From the NCBI GenBank assembly GCA_029261835.1, contig JAJDAO010000016.1, positions 46,930 to 110,929 on the forward strand: a stretch of 64,000 bases of DNA. The letters are read 5' to 3'. Each line of letters opens with the position of its first letter. Position 1 is the first letter of the stretch. The notes below the pieces were generated by a model. That model was not told where the DNA came from. It searched no databases and worked only from the letters and a program-made list of their open reading frames with translations. This DNA comes from Deltaproteobacteria bacterium (lineage in GTDB: Bacteria > Myxococcota_A > UBA9160 > UBA4427). Below, piece after piece: positions 59,932 through 64,000 of the stretch. The translations under genes were made by a program, and so were the position numbers.

Positions 59932-60387
59932 TCAGGCGTGGCGATGGATTCCGGGCCGGAGCTGAGGAACGATTCGCTCGATGCGCTGACGTCTCCGCAG
60001 TCGTTCCCGCGAGAGGAAGTCGGCGATGGCGACCATCGCGCGCGCCGAGGTCGGCTCTGAGAACTCGAGACCGAGGCTCGACTCTTCGAGGGCTTGGGGG
60101 AGTGAACACAGCGCGCTGGGGGCGGTTGTCACCTTCGACCAGGCGACGCGGCCGGCCAACGATACCCGCTGGCCTCTCGCAAGTGTGAGCTCGATGCGCA
60201 CTTCGGTGCCGGGGGAGACAGGCCGGCTGGTGAGCACGCGCGCTCCGCTTCGGGAGAGGCCGACGCAGATGGCCCGCTGGCGGTGGAGGTGGCTCCCGCC
60301 CCCATCGACGTCGATGGGGGCGATCTGCGCTGGCAGACTGGTCCGAATGCGCGCGTTGTGCCGGCTCCCACCGCTGGTACGGGACAT
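59932..60387 (-). CDS. PilZ-domain protein
   Basis: A 151-residue cytoplasmic protein. The PilZ fold: a basic RxxxR-like start (RHNARIRTSLPAQIAPI), VGLSRSGARVLTSRPVSPGTEVRIELTL and VSLAGRVAWSKVTT, then LGLEFSEPTSA. The N-terminal R-rich box (NARIRTS) and the S-R-S-G-A are where c-di-GMP would bind, but the classic RxxxR and D/NxSxxG are only partly kept, so binding is uncertain. AAGGAGG lies 6–7 bases before ATG 60387. Confidence 0.7.
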   Translation of the reverse strand: MSRTSGGSRHNARIRTSLPAQIAPIDVDGGGSHLHRQRAICVGLSRSGARVLTSRPVSPGTEVRIELTLARGQRVSLAGRVAWSKVTTAPSALCSLPQALEESSLGLEFSEPTSARAMVAIADFLSRERLRRRQRIERIVPQLRPGIHRHA

Positions 60388-60559
60388 GCTGCCCTCCTTC
60401 TCGTCGGAATCGTCGACAGGCGGGCCCGGGATTCGCCCGCACCCTGTTACATCGGCGGACACCTAGCGGCAGCTTGAGCGCAGGATTGCGGCAAGGGCGG
60501 AGCCAAGTAGCGGCTCGCGCAACCCGTTCTGAGGGAGTCGGACCGGCGGGAATCGGAAA

Positions 60560-61936
60560 GTGGGGGTCTCAAGCCGTTGGGGCGGCGCGACGAATAGACG
60601 AGCGAGATCGTTCGTGTCGGGTCAGACAGCCAGATCCCCGCACGCCGATCTGCCGGAGTCCGCCTTGCCGGGAGAGTGCCAGCTTAGTTTGACCAGTGAG
60701 CTGCGAGAGCAGCTCGGCTTGGGAAGCGACGAATCTCTTCGCGTGATTCACAGCGCCGGGCGTGTGCTCACGCTGGAGCGCTCGGGCGGGACGGGCGTTG
60801 TTGCCGTTCCTTGGGATCGGGATCTCGTCTTGACGGCCGACGTGAGGTCGTTCTCGCTGGCCGACGTGCTGAGCTCGATCCACTCAGCGAGCAAGTCGGG
60901 CTTCCTGCTCTTTCTCCACGGCGAGCACGAGAAGTCCATCTATCTGCACCGGGGCGAGGTGGTCTTCGCTACATCGAATCAGCAGGTGGATCGGCTCGGG
61001 GAGTCGCTGCTTCGGTGCGGAGAGATCAGTCTCGAGGAGCTGCGCGAAGCAGATCGTCGCTGGACGCCCACCGCCCGTTTCGGCAAGACTCTGGTCGAAC
61101 TCGGCATCCTGACGCCCCGCGAGCTGTGGAATGCGGTCAAGAGTCAGGTCGAGGAGATCGTACGCACCCTCTTTGCCTACACGGATGGCATGATCCACTT
61201 CTGGGAGGGAGACGTACAGCCGGACAACATCGTGCGCCTGGCGCTGCCGACCAGGCGGCTGATCGCCGAAGGACTGCGACGGCGAGATGAACTCTTCAAG
61301 TTCTTGGCCGTACTCGAGGACACACACACCCGGTTGCAGCCCGTCGAGGGGATGCAGGCAAAGCTATCGAGTCGCGAGGCGGTCTTCCTGGACGCTCTGA
61401 CGGAAGAAGAGTGTGGCGGCCGCTTCGCCGAACTCTGTCGGCGGGTTGGGGTGGACCCGTTGTCGGGTGCTCGTACTGTCCAGCTCCTCAAGCTGGTTGG
61501 GGCGATTCGGCTGCTGCGTGAAGGCTTGGCCCTCGAATTCCTGGGCGAGGGCGATCTTCGCAGTCATGACGAAGACCTCGTACGTGAGTGCGTCTATGAT
61601 CACATCAAGCTGCTCGGCGAGCTGACCGCGCCGATCGTCGCGGTCGACGGAACGGAGGTCGTCGGCGAGCGGCTGGGTCGCGTGGTGGAGGAGGCGGCCA
61701 GCCGTCACTCCGAGATGCTCAACGGCCTCGTGGTTTCATCCGGCGGAAGCATCGACCCCGAAGAGGTCCTGGCCCGCGCCCTGCGGCTGGCTGGCGATCG
61801 CGTACGCGGGGTGAGCGAGGCGCTCGGCGAATTGGTCAGCTACCTGGAATTCGAGCTGAACAATCATCCGAGGATCGAGGGCGCTGACGTCTTCCTCGAG
61901 GCGGTCGAGGACCTGCGCGCTAAGCTCGAGCGCTGA
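60560..61936 (+). CDS. DUF4388-containing protein
   Basis: A 458-residue protein. Residues about 95–180 have the DUF4388 pattern (SFSLADVLSSIHSASKSGFLLFLHGEHEKSIYLHRGEVVFATSN), followed by RLGESLLRCGEISLEELREADRR and FGKTLVELGILTPRELWNAVKSQVEEIVRTLFAYTDGMIHFWEGD. DUF4388 is widespread in Deltaproteobacteria, often with response-regulator or gliding functions. The start is uncertain: a GTG at 60614 is also possible. It is followed by rlmB after 33 bases. Confidence 0.75.
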   Translation: MGVSSRWGGATNRRARSFVSGQTARSPHADLPESALPGECQLSLTSELREQLGLGSDESLRVIHSAGRVLTLERSGGTGVVAVPWDRDLVLTADVRSFSLADVLSSIHSASKSGFLLFLHGEHEKSIYLHRGEVVFATSNQQVDRLGESLLRCGEISLEELREADRRWTPTARFGKTLVELGILTPRELWNAVKSQVEEIVRTLFAYTDGMIHFWEGDVQPDNIVRLALPTRRLIAEGLRRRDELFKFLAVLEDTHTRLQPVEGMQAKLSSREAVFLDALTEEECGGRFAELCRRVGVDPLSGARTVQLLKLVGAIRLLREGLALEFLGEGDLRSHDEDLVRECVYDHIKLLGELTAPIVAVDGTEVVGERLGRVVEEAASRHSEMLNGLVVSSGGSIDPEEVLARALRLAGDRVRGVSEALGELVSYLEFELNNHPRIEGADVFLEAVEDLRAKLER

Positions 61937-61969
61937 AGGCACCCACTCAACCCGTTCTCGGGGAGCTTC

Positions 61970-62773
61970 ATGACCCGTAAGAGCCGGCGGATGCGCGGTG
62001 GTGCATCGGGCGGTCTCGAGTACCTCTACGGACTCCACCCGATCGAAGAGGCGTTGCGCGCCCGGCGCCGCGAGCTCCACAGACTGCTGATCCGCCGAGG
62101 ACCTTCCCGGTCCGAGCTCGAGCCAGCCGTGGGAATGGCTCGTGAGCAGGGGGTCCCCGTACAGCAGGCCGATCTCGAGGAGCTCGCCCGCCTGGCTGGC
62201 AGCGGCGAGGCGAACCTGCAGGGCGTGCTGCTCGAAGCCGGCCCGCTTCCGCAGTTGCGGACGATTCGCGAGTTGTGCTGCACCGCCGATGCGCCGGATC
62301 GCGGCCGCCGCTTCGTCGTGCTGGACGGCGTCGAGGATCCGCAGAACGTGGGTGCCATTGCCCGGGTGGCCGACGCGGCGGGTGCGAGCGGTCTGGTTCT
62401 CGGCCGTGACCGGTCTCCGCCCCTCAGCCCGGCACTCGCCCGCGCCAGCGCCGGAGCCATCGAGTGGCTGCCAGTCGCGCGGGTGGCCAACCTCGTGAGG
62501 GCGCTCTCGGAGCTCAAGAGTGAGGGATTCTGGCTCTTGGGGGCGCACCCCGAGGGAGAAGCATCGGTCTTCGAGCTGCCTGACCGATTGCTGCGCGGCG
62601 ACCTGGTCGTGGTGCTGGGAGCCGAGGGGCGCGGGCTACGCCCCAGTGTCGTCAAGCAGCTCGATCACCCGGTCCGGATTCCCATGCGAGGCCGGGTTGG
62701 GTCGATGAACGTGGCGACGGCCGGCTCGGTCGTGCTCTTCGAGCTACTTCGTCGCTCGTCGGCTGAGGCGTAG
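61970..62773 (+). CDS. rlmB: 23S rRNA (guanosine-2'-O-)-methyltransferase, RlmB-type
   Basis: A 267-residue SPOUT methyltransferase that modifies G2251 in the ribosomal P-loop using S-adenosylmethionine. N-terminal L30e-like part (YLYGLHPIEEALRARRRELHRLLI), motif 1 FVVLDGVEDPQNVGAIARVADAAGASGLVL, motif 2 LVVVLGAEGRGLRP and motif 3 VRIPMRGRVGSMNVATAGSVVLFELLR, forming the knot. Start at ATG 61970, weak upstream GGGGAG. Immediately upstream of the tRNA–tuf operon. Confidence 0.9.
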   Translation: MTRKSRRMRGGASGGLEYLYGLHPIEEALRARRRELHRLLIRRGPSRSELEPAVGMAREQGVPVQQADLEELARLAGSGEANLQGVLLEAGPLPQLRTIRELCCTADAPDRGRRFVVLDGVEDPQNVGAIARVADAAGASGLVLGRDRSPPLSPALARASAGAIEWLPVARVANLVRALSELKSEGFWLLGAHPEGEASVFELPDRLLRGDLVVVLGAEGRGLRPSVVKQLDHPVRIPMRGRVGSMNVATAGSVVLFELLRRSSAEA

Positions 62774-62812
62774 CTTTTTTCGTCGGTTGGGTCGCTCGTC
62801 CGTCCCCGGCGG

Positions 62813-62840
62813 TTGATGAGGGGGAGCCGTCCGTTATATT
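62813..62840 (+). promoter_or_regulatory. Sigma-70 promoter of the tRNA–tuf operon
   Basis: TTGATG (62813–62818), a 16-base spacer, and TATATT (62835–62840), 19 bases before the first tRNA. A near-consensus stable-RNA type promoter. Confidence 0.7.
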
Positions 62841-62858
62841 CTGCCCGGTCGATTTCGT

Positions 62859-62931
62859 GCTGGCGTAGCTCAACTGGTAGAGCACCGGATTTGTAATCCG
62901 AAGGTTAAGGGTTCGAGTCCCCTCGCCAGCT
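62859..62931 (+). tRNA. tRNA-Thr (UGU)
   Basis: Acceptor GCTGGCG/CGCCAGC, D-arm GTAGCTCAACTGGTAGAGC, anticodon loop TTTGTAA with TGT, T-arm with GGTTCGAGTCC. CCA is not encoded. First gene of the tRNA–tuf operon. Confidence 0.95.
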
Positions 62932-63329
62932 CCGCCCGCAGTAGCGCATCAGGCCAGGATCGGGGCGCGGGTAGTATAAGAGGGTTGTAGGTAGAGAGTA
63001 CAGGTAAGAGGCAAGAGGTTAAGAGTGACAGCCCAGGAAGCAAGAGGGCTGAGCGGGGAGCGCGAGTCCGGCGCGGGACGAGCGAGTCGAAACGGACGAC
63101 AGAATAGACGAGCTGCCTTGGGTTCGGGCGAGCCACCTTTCGAGAAGCGGGATTCGAAAGTGGACGTTGGGGAACCAGGGGAGTTATACGCATTTTTTGA
63201 CGACGACAGCGATTAGCATCAAAAGTCAAGAGACAGCAGGTATTTGCAGGCGTTCTTGCGGGATCGAAGAGGAGTGGAACGACGGAAACAGCTCTCGATC
63301 CGGTCGAGCGCGTCGTCCCGATTCAGCGT
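62932..63329 (+). other. Expanded spacer inside the tRNA operon
   Basis: A purine-rich 400-base insert between tRNA-Thr and tRNA-Tyr. In E. coli these genes lie a few bases apart. I see no gene or tRNA remnant in it. Confidence 0.5.
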
Positions 63330-63415
63330 GGAGAGGTACCGAAGCGGCCAACCGGGGCAGACTGTAAATCTGCTGGCTTTTGCCTACGGAGGTTCGAATC
63401 CTCCCCTCTCCACCA
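63330..63415 (+). tRNA. tRNA-Tyr (GUA)
   Basis: Acceptor GGAGAGG/CCTCTCC, anticodon loop CTGTAAA with GTA, a long variable arm (class II), T-arm GGAGG TTCGAAT CCTCC and encoded CCA. Confidence 0.95.
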
Positions 63416-63508
63416 CCGGGAAGGTCTGGCGGGTCGGTTCAGTGAGGCGGGCCCGAGGTTTTTGAGAGGTTTCGACAGCCGCTTGACGGTGCGGACGGAG
63501 GGTGGCGG

Positions 63509-63585
63509 GCGGGAATAGCTCAGCTGGCTAGAGCACGAGCCTTCCAAGCTCGGGGTCGCGGGTTCGAATCCCGTTTCCCGCTCCA
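63509..63585 (+). tRNA. tRNA-Gly (UCC)
   Basis: Acceptor GCGGGAA/TTCCCGC, D-arm ATAGCTCAGCTGGCTAGAGC, anticodon loop CTTCCAA with TCC, T-arm GCGGG TTCGAAT CCCGT, then encoded CCA. Confidence 0.95.
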
Positions 63586-63603
63586 CGCGCCAACGGAGGT
63601 TTT

Positions 63604-63679
63604 GCTCACGTAGCTCAGGTGGTAGAGCACGTCCTTGGTAAGGACGAGGTCAGCGGTTCAAGCCCGCTCGTGAGCTCCA
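63604..63679 (+). tRNA. tRNA-Thr (GGU)
   Basis: Acceptor GCTCACG/CGTGAGC, D-arm GTAGCTCAGGTGGTAGAGC, anticodon loop TTGGTAA with GGT, T-arm GCGG TTCAAGC CCGC and encoded CCA. Confidence 0.95.
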
Positions 63680-63810
63680 CGATTCTGGTGGTGCCGGGCC
63701 GATCAAGGGCCGGTGGCCGCATCAGAAAGAGAACGAGAGAAACCGAGAGCGCGATTCGAGAATCAAGGGAGTGAGGAGAGCGGCCGGATACCGCGTGGTC
63801 CGAGGGATAG

Positions 63811-64000
<190 letters not shown>

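Overview
The window is a GC-rich bacterial chromosome segment (no GC value was computed). Gene content points to a Gram-negative of the former Deltaproteobacteria (Myxococcota, Desulfobacterota or Binatota type): outer-membrane multiheme conduits, PEP-CTERM proteins, a DUF4388 protein, PilZ, MEDS sensors and a tRNA-Thr/Tyr/Gly/Thr–tuf operon. The lineage is an inference.

Region 1 (1–13.8 kb) is accessory. It holds an alanine-rich protein cut by the window edge, a decayed mobile-element gene, a YaaC-like protein, and a minus-strand operon led by a tyrosine recombinase (6254→3515) whose genes overlap by 4–8 bases and whose last gene, a DUF559-like nuclease, is split by an in-frame TAG. Next come an antitoxin without a toxin, a membrane zinc-ribbon/small protein/DUF4209-HEPN operon, a STAS-like protein, a two-CW protein, a DUF5678–retropepsin pair and a tRNA 3' remnant that may be an attachment scar.

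Region 2 (13.9–24.5 kb) is envelope and secretion related: lipoproteins, three paralogous PEP-CTERM proteins, a frameshifted lipoprotein phosphatase, a cache-domain protein and an STT3-type oligosaccharyltransferase. Two of the PEP-CTERM genes share a long repeated upstream block.

Region 3 (24.5–41.4 kb) starts with an ECF sigma/SnoaL module whose promoter and 5' end are duplicated in front of the first SnoaL gene. It continues with an extracellular electron-transfer locus: OmcA/MtrC decaheme lipoprotein, DmsE/MtrA decaheme cytochrome, cysteine-free MtrB-type barrel, FAD oxidoreductase–SRPBCC fusion, RND/MMPL exporter, MarR regulator and a TAT-exported NarG/type-II DMSO-reductase-family molybdoenzyme. 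No iron-sulfur beta subunit is present.

Region 4 (41.5–50.7 kb) is a minus-strand signalling group of two MEDS sensors and two hybrid histidine kinases, followed by a GMC oxidoreductase and a decayed copy of its 5' half. A scrap of a second molybdoenzyme gene also lies here. Region 5 (51–62.8 kb) is mostly housekeeping or envelope: a secreted protein behind a sigma-54-like promoter, AsmA-like, MscS and DUF481 proteins, an LsrF-type aldolase with a bifunctional aldolase/SDR, GT2, tRNA-Leu, PilZ, DUF4388 and RlmB. The window ends with the tRNA–tuf operon, tuf being cut off.

All calls come from reading the sequence; no database search was run. Coordinates of starts reflect visible ribosome binding sites where stated.
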